A stretch of 62,525 bases of DNA from JAVBNC01 sp031551765 (GCA_031551765.1 JAVBNC010000009.1:1-62525), one strand, 5' to 3'. Positions 1 to 8,366 are shown, counted from the first letter of the stretch. Made by a program: numbers and translations. The notes: generated by a model not told the origin, from the sequence alone.

Positions 1-45
1 TGTCAAAACCCGCGCCTGGTGGGTGTGTCCCCCTTCTTTTTGCCC

Positions 46-86
46 GGGGGGGGGGGGGCCGGTGGCGGCCCCCCCCCCCCCCCCCC
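46..86. repeat. poly-G/poly-C GC-only hairpin
   Basis: A run of 13 G is followed by ten mixed GC-rich bases and a run of 18 C, so the two homopolymers can pair over about 13 bp. Such a tract may vary in length or be an assembly artefact near a contig end. It lies just upstream of a decayed transporter start, and no regulatory role can be shown. Confidence 0.6.
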
Positions 87-151
87 GCCCCTCTTCGTAT
101 CCAGGCCCTTACGGTTTTATCGTTCACCGTTTACTGGAGGCGACCAAGGTA

Positions 152-300
152 TTTTTCCTGTAACTCATCATTATCCTCATCTGCCTGTTTTACGGCGCCG
201 CAAGGGCGGTATGGCGCTGGGCCTTTTAGGCGGCATCGGCGTGATCGTTCTGACCTTTGTGTTCGGAGTCAAACCGGGCAGCCCGCCTGTTTCCGCCATG
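152..300 (+). pseudogene. decayed N-terminus of a Dcu-type C4-dicarboxylate carrier
   Basis: Two frames together give the start of an anaerobic C4-dicarboxylate carrier. One frame reads FFL-stop-LIIILICLFYGA, and the next continues RKGGMALGLLGGIGVIV and GVKPGSPPVS, which is the Arg/Lys-Gly-Gly and Gly-Val-Lys-Pro-Gly pattern of DcuA/DcuB N-termini. A GGAGG at 136-140 sits where a ribosome site should be. The reading breaks with an in-frame stop, a frame change near 195-205 and loss of all sequence past about 50 codons, so this is a dead stub. Its family match is recognised by eye. Confidence 0.55.
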
Positions 301-387
301 CTGAGCACGGGTGTGCCCACCTGGAGGGATGGCATAGAAGAAAAGAGCGCCTAAGCTCTGGACTCATTAATTACAAATCGGTTAAAC

Positions 388-404
388 CACCGCCTCTGGC
401 GGTG
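388..404. repeat. 7-bp hairpin upstream of the XRE gene
   Basis: CACCGCC and GGCGGTG pair around a TCT loop 32 bases upstream of the XRE gene start. It could be the end of the upstream remnant or an autoregulatory site; there is no U-run. Confidence 0.4.
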
Positions 405-435
405 AGACCGTAAGAGGTCAGATAATGATTGAAGA

Positions 436-738
436 ATGGAGAAGAATTCACATCTGGCCTGGGCGGTAGCCAAAGTAGTGCGGGAAGCGCGGGAAGCCGC
501 CGGGATGACGCAAGGACAGCTTGTAGGATTTTCCGGACTGTCTGAAACCTATGTGTCTTTCATCGAACACGCGCATACCAAGGCGTCTATAAACGCCCTG
601 GTGCAGATTGCTGCCGTCTTTTCCGTGGAAGCCTCGGAACTCATGCGCCGCATTGAGGAAGAAATGAAACGCGGCCCGCAGCCTCCACAAAAGAAGACCG
701 GCAGGCCGCGTAAAACCGTGCAGAAAAGCAAATCCTAA
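436..738 (+). CDS. small XRE-family DNA-binding protein
   Basis: This 100-residue protein is a single helix-turn-helix of the XRE/Cro type. Residues about 10-65 contain the typical pattern of a REAREAAGMTQGQL helix, then SGLSETYVSFIE as recognition helix, then a hydrophobic helix ending in LMRRIEEE. The tail from residue 75 is basic and proline-rich (PPQKKTGRPRK), including an AT-hook-like GRPRK that could add minor-groove binding. It probably acts as a cytoplasmic transcription regulator. Its target is unknown. It stands alone between a decayed carrier and a convergent transporter. A start at 436 is favoured by the alignment to the family although its ribosome site is weak. Confidence 0.8.
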   Translation: MEKNSHLAWAVAKVVREAREAAGMTQGQLVGFSGLSETYVSFIEHAHTKASINALVQIAAVFSVEASELMRRIEEEMKRGPQPPQKKTGRPRKTVQKSKS

Positions 739-929
739 CGTTCCATATCCACTTCTTTTTTCCGTCCCCGTCCTCGTTCAATTATTTCTTCGCGCCCGCC
801 TGCGCCGGAATCTTCGTCTCCACCTTCTGTAAAAGCTCGTAAATCGCGCTCTGGTTGTGCATGAGTGTATCGTAGTCCGGCATCCGCCATGCCGCGAGGA
901 CGGTGCCGCCATGCTGTTGCATATAAAAC

Positions 930-954
930 GGGGCGCCTCCCAAGGAGGCGCCCC
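930..954 (-). terminator. intrinsic terminator of the hydro-lyase/DASS operon
   Basis: A perfect 11-bp stem (GGGGCGCCTCC with GGAGGCGCCCC) around a three-base loop lies 31 bases past the stop of the DASS gene. Read on the minus strand it is followed by GTTTTAT, a short U-rich tract. Confidence 0.8.
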
Positions 955-985
955 GGTCCGTTGTTGGTATGTGAATTTTCGGATC

Positions 986-2386
986 TTACCAGAGGCCCAA
1001 CACTTTCCACCAGCAACTGCCTATGCCGATCCAGATAATCAGGTTGATGATGGAAATATAAAAGCCCAGCAGCCACCAGGTTTTCTGGTCCACGTACCCA
1101 GCTCCAAAGTAGATGGGAGCCGGTCCAGCCGCATAGTGGGTCAGTGAGCCGCAAAGGCTGGAGATATAACCCAGGGAAAGGGCGGCCACGTAAGGCGGAA
1201 TGCCCGCGGTGATGGCCAAGGAAACCAGCGCCGAATACATGGCCACGATGTGGGCCACCATGCTGGCGAAGCCGTAATGCGAGTACATGTAGATAATGAG
1301 GATAAGCGCAAAGGCCTGAAGGGCCGGAATGCCCACCAGCCCCGCGCTGACGGTCTTGGAGAACCAGCCGATGAAGCCGAAGCGCACCAGATAGTTGGCC
1401 AGGCCGATGAGGGTACCCATCCAGACCAGGGTGTCCCAAGCGCCTTTGTTGGAAACCACGTCGTTCCAGTTCACGATATCAACAACCAGCATCAGGGATA
1501 CGGCAAAAAGCGCGATAGCCGTGGCGTCCAGCTTGGTATAGGTCGTGGTGGCCCAGAGAGTCAGCGCCATGCCGAAAATGCAGGACAGCAGCAACTCCGG
1601 CTTGCTGAGCGGCCCCATTTTAGCCAACTCGGCCGCGGCCAGTTCTTTGGCTTCAGGGGTATGCTTCACTTCCGGGGGATACACCTTGTACAGAAAGTAC
1701 GGGATAACGATCATGGAGATAATGCCCGGCACGGAAGCGGCCAAGGCCCACAGCCCCCAGCTGATGTTCACGTTGAACATTTTCCCGGCCATGTCCGCTA
1801 TGAGCGGGTTGCCGGTCATGGCGGTCATGAACATGGCCGAGGAGAGCACAACCATCTGGTATTCGGTGAAAAAGAGGAAGGAACCGATGCGCCGGGGCTG
1901 GTGATCCGGCTTGGAGTCGTAGGCGTGGGAAAGGCTGGCCACAATGGGGTAGATGATGCCGCCGGCCCGGGCGGTATTGGAAGGCGTGGCCGGGCCGAAA
2001 ATCAGTTCGCATACGGCAAAGACATAGCCCAGCTTTAAGGTGCTGTTGCCGAATTTTTGGATGAGCAGATAGGCGATGCGGCGGCCCAAACCGGTCTTGA
2101 TGAAGCCCGTGGCAAAAAGAAAGGCGGCCACAATGAGCCAGATGGTGGAGTTGCTGAACCCGGACAAGGCTTCCCCTGGTTTCAGCACTTTGGTCATCAT
2201 GGCCACGGTAATGGACAGACAGGCCACGGCCCCGATGGGCAGGGGCTGGGCAATGAACCCGATGATGGTGGCGACGAAAATGGCGAACAGTTTCCAGGCT
2301 TCCGGCTTGAGCCCGGCCGGCACGGGGAAAAACCACAGCGCCAGCGCTATGGCGATGACAATGGCTCCACGGGTCGCTTTATTCAT
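986..2386 (-). CDS. DASS-family sodium/dicarboxylate (or citrate) carrier
   Basis: This 466-residue polytopic membrane protein belongs to the divalent anion:Na+ symporter family, in the group of CitT, YflS and the 2-oxoglutarate/malate translocator. The first substrate-binding hairpin motif SNTAR is at residues 136-140 and the second region reads SLTHYAAGPAPIYFG near residue 410, as in that group. Length and the N-terminal helix are normal. It is the last gene of a minus-strand unit behind the hydro-lyase subunits (55 bp gap), so it most likely imports, or exchanges, the organic acid that the hydro-lyase acts on. Which acid (citrate, malate, citramalate, tartrate or another) cannot be read from the sequence. 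Confidence 0.85.
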   Translation of the reverse strand: MNKATRGAIVIAIALALWFFPVPAGLKPEAWKLFAIFVATIIGFIAQPLPIGAVACLSITVAMMTKVLKPGEALSGFSNSTIWLIVAAFLFATGFIKTGLGRRIAYLLIQKFGNSTLKLGYVFAVCELIFGPATPSNTARAGGIIYPIVASLSHAYDSKPDHQPRRIGSFLFFTEYQMVVLSSAMFMTAMTGNPLIADMAGKMFNVNISWGLWALAASVPGIISMIVIPYFLYKVYPPEVKHTPEAKELAAAELAKMGPLSKPELLLSCIFGMALTLWATTTYTKLDATAIALFAVSLMLVVDIVNWNDVVSNKGAWDTLVWMGTLIGLANYLVRFGFIGWFSKTVSAGLVGIPALQAFALILIIYMYSHYGFASMVAHIVAMYSALVSLAITAGIPPYVAALSLGYISSLCGSLTHYAAGPAPIYFGAGYVDQKTWWLLGFYISIINLIIWIGIGSCWWKVLGLW

Positions 2387-2404
2387 AAGAACCCTCTTCA
2401 GTTT

Positions 2405-2431
2405 GGGCCGCCCGGTTCATACGGGCGGCCC
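2405..2431. repeat. intercistronic 10-bp hairpin before the DASS gene
   Basis: GGGCCGCCCG and CGGGCGGCCC pair around seven bases between the hydro-lyase small subunit and the DASS carrier. No U-run follows on the minus strand, so an mRNA-stability or partial attenuation role is more likely than full termination. Confidence 0.55.
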
Positions 2432-2441
2432 GGTGGGTGGG

Positions 2442-2951
2442 TCAGGAGCCTTGACGCGCTATTTCCGCCCGCAGCAGGGGCTTGATGCCGCCCGAATCCA
2501 GAATGTGCCGGGCGTAGTCGGAGACGGGTTCCAGGGGGTAGTCTTCCTTGCTGGTCAGGTTGTGGACCACGGAAGCGTCCAGATCGATGCGCAGCTGGTC
2601 GCCGCGCCGCGCCTTGGAGGCGATGCCGGGGCAGACCAAAAGCGGCAGGCCCAGGTTGATGCCGTTGCGGTAAAAGATGCGGGCGAAAGATTCGGCCAGC
2701 ACCGCGCCCACACCCACGGCCGTCAGCGTGACAGCGGCGTGTTCGCGGGAAGAGCCGCAGCCGAAATTGGTGCCCGCAACAATGATGTCGCCGGACGCGA
2801 ATTCTTTGCAGAAATTCTCGTCCGCGCCTTCCATGGCGTGCTTGGCCACTTCCGGCGGGTCGGTCAGGTCAAGATAACGGCCGGGATAAATCTGGTCCGT
2901 GTCGATATTTTTACCGAACACAAAGGCTTTGCCGTCCAGTTGGGTTTTCAT
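2442..2951 (-). CDS. aconitase-superfamily hydro-lyase, small (swivel) subunit
   Basis: The 169-residue protein is a LeuD-type swivel domain: it shows the early NIDTDQIYPGRYL motif, the substrate-loop GTNFGCGSSREHA motif, and FARIFYRNGINLG. It pairs with the large subunit encoded 18 bp upstream to form a 4Fe-4S dehydratase like isopropylmalate isomerase, homoaconitase or dimethylmalate dehydratase. The start is set at the ATG with AGGAG six bases upstream; a TTG two codons earlier is less likely. No leucine-synthesis genes are near, while a carrier and a sigma-54 activator are, so a catabolic substrate is more plausible than 3-isopropylmalate. Confidence 0.85.
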   Translation of the reverse strand: MKTQLDGKAFVFGKNIDTDQIYPGRYLDLTDPPEVAKHAMEGADENFCKEFASGDIIVAGTNFGCGSSREHAAVTLTAVGVGAVLAESFARIFYRNGINLGLPLLVCPGIASKARRGDQLRIDLDASVVHNLTSKEDYPLEPVSDYARHILDSGGIKPLLRAEIARQGS

Positions 2952-2969
2952 GTGCAACTCCTGTGTACG

Positions 2970-4223
2970 CTAGGCGAGGTAAGGGGAAGGGTCTGAGAGC
3001 TTGCCCGTCAGGGCGGCGGCGGCCACCGCGGCAGGGGAGCCGATGTATATTTCAGCCTTGCCGCTGCCCATCCGGCCGGGGAAGTTCCGGCTGGAGGCGC
3101 TGATGCACACCTCTTCCGAGGCCAGCATGCCTTCGTGCACGCCTAAGCAAGCGGCGCAACCCGGCGTAACAAAAGTGGCTCCGGCGCTGAGCAGCGTCTG
3201 CATCACTCCGGAACTGATGGCGTCTTGCAGTACTTTTTTCGAGGCAGGCACCACGATGAAGCGGGTGTCTTTGGCAATTTTCTTGCCCTCCAGAATGCGG
3301 GCGGCCACGGTCAAGTCTTCCAGGCGTCCGCCGGTACAGGTGCCCAGGTACGCCTGCTGCACGGCTTTACCGGCAAACCGCGAAATGGGCGCCACGTTAT
3401 CCACGCTGTGCGGTGCAGCCAGTTGCGGTTCCAGTTTGCCGAGGTCGAAATTGTGTTCCGCGTGGTACTTGAAGTCCGGGTCTGTTTTGTACACGGTATA
3501 GTCGCTGATGCCTTTTGTTTTCAAAAAGTCATAGGTAATCTGATCGGGCTGAATCCAGGCGGTTTTCGCGCCCATTTCTGTAGTCATATTGCAAAGGGTG
3601 AGCCGCTCGGACACGGAAAGGGTTGCAAGGGCGGGACCCGTGAACTCCACAACGCGGTAGACGCCATAGTCCGCCTTGAGTTCGCCGATGACATGCAGAA
3701 TAACGTCCTTAGCGAACACGCCGGGGCGGAGCTTGCCTTCCAAGTTGATACGGATGACTTCCGGCACCCGGAACCATAGCTTGCCCGTGAGCATAATCGT
3801 GGCCAAGTCCGTGGCGCCCACGCCGGTGCCGAAAGCGCCCAGCGCGCCGTGGGTGGTGGTGTGCGAATCGGTCACCACCAACAGCTTGCCGGGCCGGGAC
3901 AAGCCGTTGTCCACAAGCACCTGGTGGCAGACGCCCTGGTCGATATCCATCACCTTGTCTATGCCTTGGTCACGCGCGAATTCCCGGAATTTCTTCTGGT
4001 TTTCCGCCTGCATGATGGTGGAGGCGGGGGCATAGTGGTCCATGAAAATGACGATCCGATCCGGGTTCTTGACCTTCTTGCCGCCGATCTCGAAAAACGA
4101 GCGCACCGTTTGCAGGTATAAATCGTTGATTCCCGCAAGATCCACGGTGCAGTTGACTATTTCTCCCGTTTCCACCGCTGTTTTGTCCGCGGTCGCGGCA
4201 AGAATTTTTTCGGTTGCGTGCAT
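2970..4223 (-). CDS. aconitase-superfamily hydro-lyase, large (4Fe-4S) subunit
   Basis: The 417-residue protein is a LeuC-type catalytic subunit. It has the DHYAPA and DSHTTTHGALGAFGTG active-site motifs and three cluster cysteines, one in GTCTGGRLED and two in PGCAACLG. The likely start is the ATG at 4223, preceded by GGAGG; an upstream start at 4280 would lie inside the -24/-12 promoter. It is the first gene of a three-gene unit (large subunit, small subunit, DASS carrier). The isomerase or dehydratase substrate is a C4-C6 hydroxy acid by family, but the exact one is not determined. Expression is probably driven by the divergent PrpR-type activator. Confidence 0.85.
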   Translation of the reverse strand: MHATEKILAATADKTAVETGEIVNCTVDLAGINDLYLQTVRSFFEIGGKKVKNPDRIVIFMDHYAPASTIMQAENQKKFREFARDQGIDKVMDIDQGVCHQVLVDNGLSRPGKLLVVTDSHTTTHGALGAFGTGVGATDLATIMLTGKLWFRVPEVIRINLEGKLRPGVFAKDVILHVIGELKADYGVYRVVEFTGPALATLSVSERLTLCNMTTEMGAKTAWIQPDQITYDFLKTKGISDYTVYKTDPDFKYHAEHNFDLGKLEPQLAAPHSVDNVAPISRFAGKAVQQAYLGTCTGGRLEDLTVAARILEGKKIAKDTRFIVVPASKKVLQDAISSGVMQTLLSAGATFVTPGCAACLGVHEGMLASEEVCISASSRNFPGRMGSGKAEIYIGSPAAVAAAALTGKLSDPSPYLA

Positions 4224-4267
4224 ACAGCCTCCGCGTGCCTGGTTGAAGGTGAACAATGGCGGAACAT

Positions 4268-4284
4268 AAGCAGAAAACATGCCA
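4268..4284 (-). promoter_or_regulatory. sigma-54 (-24/-12) promoter of the hydro-lyase operon
   Basis: On the minus strand the sequence TGGCATGTTTTCTGCTT keeps GG and GC exactly ten bases apart and matches the TGGCAC-N5-TTGCW consensus at most fixed positions. It would start transcription near 4258, about 35 bases before the ATG at 4223, and faces away from the PrpR-type activator gene. Confidence 0.7.
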
Positions 4285-4295
4285 GAACATATAGT

Positions 4296-4314
4296 TAATT
4301 ATTTTACATAATTA
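4296..4314. promoter_or_regulatory. 7-bp inverted repeat, possible activator site
   Basis: TAATTAT and ATAATTA flank five bases in the divergent region, about 30 bp upstream of the -24 element. This is a candidate binding site for the PrpR-type activator; the match is by position and symmetry only. Confidence 0.4.
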
Positions 4315-4329
4315 TTCATCGTAACTTGC

Positions 4330-4359
4330 TTGGTGACACATAAGCTGTTTTGATATAGT
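4330..4359 (+). promoter_or_regulatory. sigma-70-type promoter of the PrpR-type gene
   Basis: TTGGTG and TATAGT are separated by 18 bases, 34 bases upstream of the ATG at 4393. A TTGCA/TGCCAA near-palindrome at 4359-4374 covers the expected start point and could serve autoregulation. Confidence 0.55.
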
Positions 4360-4392
4360 TGCAAAATGTGCCAAATTGTTCGGAGGTGTTTC

Positions 4393-6255
4393 ATGGCGCA
4401 TATAGGCTTTATCGCTCCGGACGTGACCATGCTGGAGCACGCCAGAATTGCCGTTGCGCGGTTCAGGGATACCTTTACCCTGGAACTGGGCCTGCTCAGC
4501 GAAGGGGTGCGCAAAGCGCGGCGTCTGGCCGCCGAAGGGGTGGAAATCTTTATTTCCCGCGGGGCCACGGCAAAAGGCATTGCCGACGCCCTGCCCCACT
4601 GCACCGTGATCACGGTATCCATTACCGGCTTTGACCTCTTGCGGGCCTGGTATGCGGCGCGCAACCACGGGGAACGCGTGGGCGTGGTGGCCTTTTCTTC
4701 CATGATCCAGGGCATAGACTGTCTGAACGAGATGTTCGACGCGCAACTGATGGTGTTCCCCCTGGAAAGGGAAGAAGAGGCCGAAGAAAGGATAATGGAA
4801 GCCAAAGCCGCCGGAGCGGACGTGGTCATGGGCGGCATTGTGACCGGGCTGGCCGCGGGTCAGGTGGGCCTGCCCGCCGTGGTCATCAGCAACGGGCTGG
4901 AAGCCGTGTCCGAGGCCGTGCGGGAAGCGCTGCGCATAAGCCACGCCCTGGACCAGGAAAAGGCGAAAAGCTTGCTGCGCGAGGCCGTCATCACCTATGT
5001 GGACAACGGGATAGTGGCCATAGATGCGGAAGGGCGCGTCACGCTCATGAACCCCAAGGCCGCGCGCATGGTGCGCGTGAACGCCGGCGCGGCCGACGGC
5101 TCGCTGCTGCGGGACCTCTGGCCCGAACTGGAGCTTGAAGAAACCCTGGAAGCCGGGCAGGAGGAGTTGGGGAGTGTCCTCAAGTGCTTAGGCCGGGACG
5201 TGATTTGCAACAAAATCCCCCTGGTCATAAACGGCAAGACCCTGGGCGCCGTGGCCACCTGCCACGACGTGCGCGCCATTCAGAAAATGGAGGCCACGGT
5301 CAGAAATAACGCCCTGGCCTCCGGGCACAGGGCCACGGCGCGCTTTTCCGATATCCTCGGCAACAGCCCGGCCATACGCCGGGCCATAAGCACCGCTGAA
5401 AACTACGCGCTCACGGAAGCCACCGTGCTGATCCAGGGGGAAACCGGGTCCGGCAAGGAACTGTTTGCCCAGGGCATCCACAACCACGGCCGCCGCGCCA
5501 AGGCCCCTTTTGTGGCGGTCAATTGCGCGGCCCTGCCGGGGCAGCTTCTGGAAAGCGAACTGTTCGGCTACGTGGCGGGCGCTTTTACCGGCGCGAACCC
5601 CAAGGGGAAAGCCGGGCTTTTGGAACTGGCCCACGGCGGTACAGTGTTTCTTGACGAAATAGCGGAGCTGGAACCAAGCACTCAGGGAAAAATTCTGCGC
5701 GTGCTGCAGGAAAGACGGGTCATGCGTCTGGGGGACGACCATCTCACTCCAGTGGACGTGCGCGTCATTACCGCCACCAACAAAGATCTGCGGAGCATGG
5801 TGGAAGCCGGCTCCTTCCGGGATGATCTCTACTACCGGCTCAACGTGCTGCGCCTTGACCTGCCCCCGTTACGGGAACGGACGCAGGACATCCCCGTCCT
5901 TGCCGCGCATCTTTTGCGCGCGTGCGCCAAAAACCGCGCCCATCCGCCCGGACTCAGCGCGGGGGCCGTGGCCGCCCTGTGCCGCCATACCTGGCCAGGA
6001 AACATTCGCGAACTCCAGAACATCATGGAACGCACAGCCGCCACTATAACGGCCGCCACCGTCAGCGAAGCCGCCATCCATGAATTGCTGTCGGACGCGC
6101 GGCCCGGCCCTTCTTCCCTTTTGGGTTGTGAGGCGGAGTCCGCGGAGCTACGCGAAGCCCTGGCCCAATGCAGGGGCAAGCCGGGCAAGGCCGCCAAGCT
6201 CCTGGGTATCAGCCGCTCCACGCTCTGGCGCCGCCGCCGGACCCTGGGAATGTAG
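4393..6255 (+). CDS. PrpR-type sigma-54-dependent activator
   Basis: The 620-residue protein has a PrpR_N-type ligand-sensing domain (about residues 1-180), a PAS-like segment (about 200-300), an AAA+ sigma-54 interaction domain (about 320-560) and a Fis-type helix-turn-helix at the end (GKAAKLLGISRSTLWRR). Walker A GETGSGKE is near residue 350 and the sigma-54 contact loop GAFTGA near 397. It should sense a small organic acid and activate the divergent hydro-lyase/DASS operon from its -24/-12 promoter. The start at 4393 has GGAGGTG seven bases upstream; an earlier ATG at 4366 has no such site. Confidence 0.9.
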   Translation: MAHIGFIAPDVTMLEHARIAVARFRDTFTLELGLLSEGVRKARRLAAEGVEIFISRGATAKGIADALPHCTVITVSITGFDLLRAWYAARNHGERVGVVAFSSMIQGIDCLNEMFDAQLMVFPLEREEEAEERIMEAKAAGADVVMGGIVTGLAAGQVGLPAVVISNGLEAVSEAVREALRISHALDQEKAKSLLREAVITYVDNGIVAIDAEGRVTLMNPKAARMVRVNAGAADGSLLRDLWPELELEETLEAGQEELGSVLKCLGRDVICNKIPLVINGKTLGAVATCHDVRAIQKMEATVRNNALASGHRATARFSDILGNSPAIRRAISTAENYALTEATVLIQGETGSGKELFAQGIHNHGRRAKAPFVAVNCAALPGQLLESELFGYVAGAFTGANPKGKAGLLELAHGGTVFLDEIAELEPSTQGKILRVLQERRVMRLGDDHLTPVDVRVITATNKDLRSMVEAGSFRDDLYYRLNVLRLDLPPLRERTQDIPVLAAHLLRACAKNRAHPPGLSAGAVAALCRHTWPGNIRELQNIMERTAATITAATVSEAAIHELLSDARPGPSSLLGCEAESAELREALAQCRGKPGKAAKLLGISRSTLWRRRRTLGM

Positions 6256-6317
6256 GCTTGTAGACGATTTTACTTCCATTTTGATCTTTGTAAAAAGGCG
6301 TGTTTGGCTTTATTGAG

Positions 6318-6720
6318 AAAATACGGCGGCGTGCCGTGCCCCGCGGCGGCACCATAGCCTTGTCCAGCCCGTAAACGCAAGCCGCTTGGACCGCCCGGCA
6401 TGGAAACAAAAAAGACCGTCAAGGCGGTCTCTTTCGTCATATATTAGAGCAGTTTCGCTTTGCGGAGCCGCCAGAGACCGGTCAGGCAACGCAAGCAGCA
6501 AACTAGAGCAGTTGAACATTGAAAATGTTCAACTGCTCTGCAAGGATTTGTCTTCAAATCCTTGCCGCGAGATTGGCGTAGGCGGGCTTTGCCCGCCGTT
6601 AAGCGACAATCTCAAAGCGAAACTGCTCTAGAGGGACAAAGGCGAAAAAGCGAAGAGAAAGGGCGCTGGGGGGGGACTGGGCATGGTATCCTCCTGTGGT
6701 TGTGCCGCTCCGTTTCAGGA
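6318..6720 (-). repeat. left copy of a ~400 bp inverted repeat (decayed EF-hand gene unit)
   Basis: Read on the minus strand, this segment repeats the sequence at 15076-15508 almost base for base at both ends. It has the same ribosome site and ATG (GGAGGATACC-ATG), the same polyC start, the same terminator hairpin (AGACCG/CGGTCT with a T6 run) and the same end at AAAATACGG. The internal EF-hand coding part has been lost here, and a 121 bp hairpin-rich element has been inserted. The outer edge at 6720 coincides with the start of a broken DUF927-like frame. Confidence 0.8.
6503..6631. mobile_element. MITE-like element with CTAG target duplication
   Basis: The 121 bp core (6507-6627) starts AGCAGTT and ends AACTGCT, is bordered by CTAG on both sides, and is absent at the same place in the right repeat copy. 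It is packed with hairpins: a 16-bp stem at 6505-6539, a 10-bp stem at 6541-6564 and a 7-bp stem at 6581-6597 nested in a GAGATTG/CAATCTC pair. It has no coding capacity. CTAG duplications fit elements moved by some IS5-family transposases, which is an inference. Confidence 0.65.
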
Positions 6721-7676
6721 TAAAATGGCCTCGGAATGGGGACTGCTGCCCTGGGGCAAAGGCGAAGCCCTGCAGGCGGTAAAAACCTGCTTTGAGGCCT
6801 GGCTTGCCCTTCGCGGCGGCTCCGGCGCGGCGGAAGACGCGGCCAGCCACTCCGTCCACCTCCGGCTTGCCGGAACGCGATCCCGTCAGCGGCGCGTTTA
6901 GCACGCTGGCCTACCTGGAACGCTGGGGGGCCGTGTGTACCCCGGCCGGGGACGCCTTCAGCGTGGACCTGTCCGCCATGGCGGAGGAAGACCGGGAAGG
7001 GGCGGAACGCATGCTTGCCGCGCCGGGCCCGGGGGAAGATTCTTGATGCGCTGCGGGCCATGCGGGAAAGAACGCGGCAGGGATACCGCAATAAAAGCGG
7101 TTGTGGACAGCCGCCTGCACAGCAAGCAGCCCCTTTTTCAGTTCCAAGTAGAGCCGCGGCGTCATGGCGATGCCGAAAATCTGGAGCACAATAAGCGCCA
7201 GCCAGCCAGCAGGTCGACAAAGACCGTTCTGCAGGTCAGAGCCCCGCTCCCATCCCCTGCGCCCTGGCCCCCGTGACACATGTACGGCCAGTTCTTTGAG
7301 GAACCGGCCCGTCCCCTGAGGCAGGCAATGTCCACGCTGATGTTCGCGCTGCGCGCTATTTCCGCCCTGATGTCCGTGGGCGGATCGGCCGTGCCGCTAC
7401 CCAGGCCATACCGATACCCGCACGTTCTGTGCACGCCCGACCTGGTCAAAGGTGATAGTTTTGTTCGCGCCGCCACTGCCGCGTAGGACAGAGTTTTGCC
7501 GTCGCCGGAAAGGGAATAGTTGGGAATGGCCGCGAACGCGGTATCCACACCTGCTCGTTGGCCCGGTGAGGAGAAGCACGTCCCGGCTTACGGCGGGGTC
7601 ACTTGCGTTGCTCCAAAACCCTGTGCAGGCCCGTGGTGTTCAAGGCCATCCGCTGTAACCCGGAGGGGAGACCAAG
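6719..7676. pseudogene. decayed coding DNA, including a DUF927-like C-terminal stub
   Basis: From 6719 to 6841 (+) one frame reads GLLPWGKGEALQAVKTCFEAW then LALRGGSGAAEDA, the pattern seen near the C-terminus of DUF927 phage/plasmid proteins. The frame then breaks. From about 6900 to 7046 another plus frame (AYLERWGAVCTPAGDAFSVD) looks protein-like but was not assigned. On the minus strand 7150-7580 has protein-like pieces in shifting frames. No intact gene was seen between the left repeat and the GntR gene, so the stretch reads as the debris of several inserted genes. Confidence 0.5.
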
Positions 7677-8366
7677 CTACATCTCAAACGAACGTATCAG
7701 CATGTCTTTTATCGCTATATCCACATAGTCGCGTGCGAAATCAACATTTTTCCGGAGGCATTGTCTTGCATAGGCGATGTCACCGCTCAGTATGGCGTCA
7801 AGAATATCCATATGCTGCAAACAGGTGGTTTTCAGGCGTTCCGTTTGTTCAAAGTCGATCATCCGGAAAATAAAAAGACGCTCATTTACCTTTTGCAGCA
7901 CCTTGAGCAACGCGGTGTTGTCAGTCAGCGCCGTTATGGATTCATGAAACTGCTGGTCAATTTTGGCAAGTTCCAGATTTGTTTTCGTTTTCAGATCCGA
8001 TTCCACCCATTCGCTGCGCAAAGCTTGGATGGCCTCGTGTTTTTCCTTGGCCACGGTGACGGCTTCGACGGAAAAAAGCTCTATGGCCAGACGCAAGTCA
8101 TACAGTTCCTGAACCTCTGTGGGGCCTATTTGTTTGACCACATAGCCTTGCGTATCCTTCTTCTGCACCAATCCCGTCATTTCAAGCACGCGCAGAGCTT
8201 CGCGCACAGGGCTTCGGCTGACGTCGAATTCCTGGCACAGGACTTTTTCGGTCAACAGATGAGCGGGAGGATACTCCCAGTGTAAGACACGCTTTCGCAA
8301 AGTATTTATTATGGTTGTGCTTAATTTTTCATCGTTGGGCACAACTGAGGACTCAAAAATCGTCAC
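7677..8366 (-). CDS. GntR-family regulator, FCD (FadR/VanR) subgroup
   Basis: The 229-residue protein has an N-terminal winged helix-turn-helix (about residues 14-75, including LCQEFDVSRSPVREALRVLE) and an all-helical FCD ligand domain (about 85-215) with the usual metal-binding region around QFHESIT and the late QHMDILDAI helix. Such proteins normally repress catabolic or transport genes and are released by an organic acid or sugar acid. It is divergent from the beta-helix gene at 9117, and a perfect palindrome at 9022-9035 is the probable operator. Whether it also controls the YdcZ and NCS1 genes is not visible. Confidence 0.88.
   Translation of the reverse strand: MTIFESSVVPNDEKLSTTIINTLRKRVLHWEYPPAHLLTEKVLCQEFDVSRSPVREALRVLEMTGLVQKKDTQGYVVKQIGPTEVQELYDLRLAIELFSVEAVTVAKEKHEAIQALRSEWVESDLKTKTNLELAKIDQQFHESITALTDNTALLKVLQKVNERLFIFRMIDFEQTERLKTTCLQHMDILDAILSGDIAYARQCLRKNVDFARDYVDIAIKDMLIRSFEM

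Noticed and set aside
782..922. 46-codon minus-strand frame ending in a helical, protein-like sequence
   Set aside because: The operon terminator at 930-954 lies directly in front of it, no ribosome site is suitably placed and no family was recognised; it may be a remnant but cannot be supported.
4359..4375. A second possible -24/-12 promoter (minus strand, TGGCAC then TGCA)
   Set aside because: GG and GC are only eight bases apart; sigma-54 needs ten. The correctly spaced site is at 4268-4284.
6481..6631. Cluster of hairpins as a CRISPR array
   Set aside because: The units are inverted pairs of different sequence without regular spacers; they belong to a MITE-like element.
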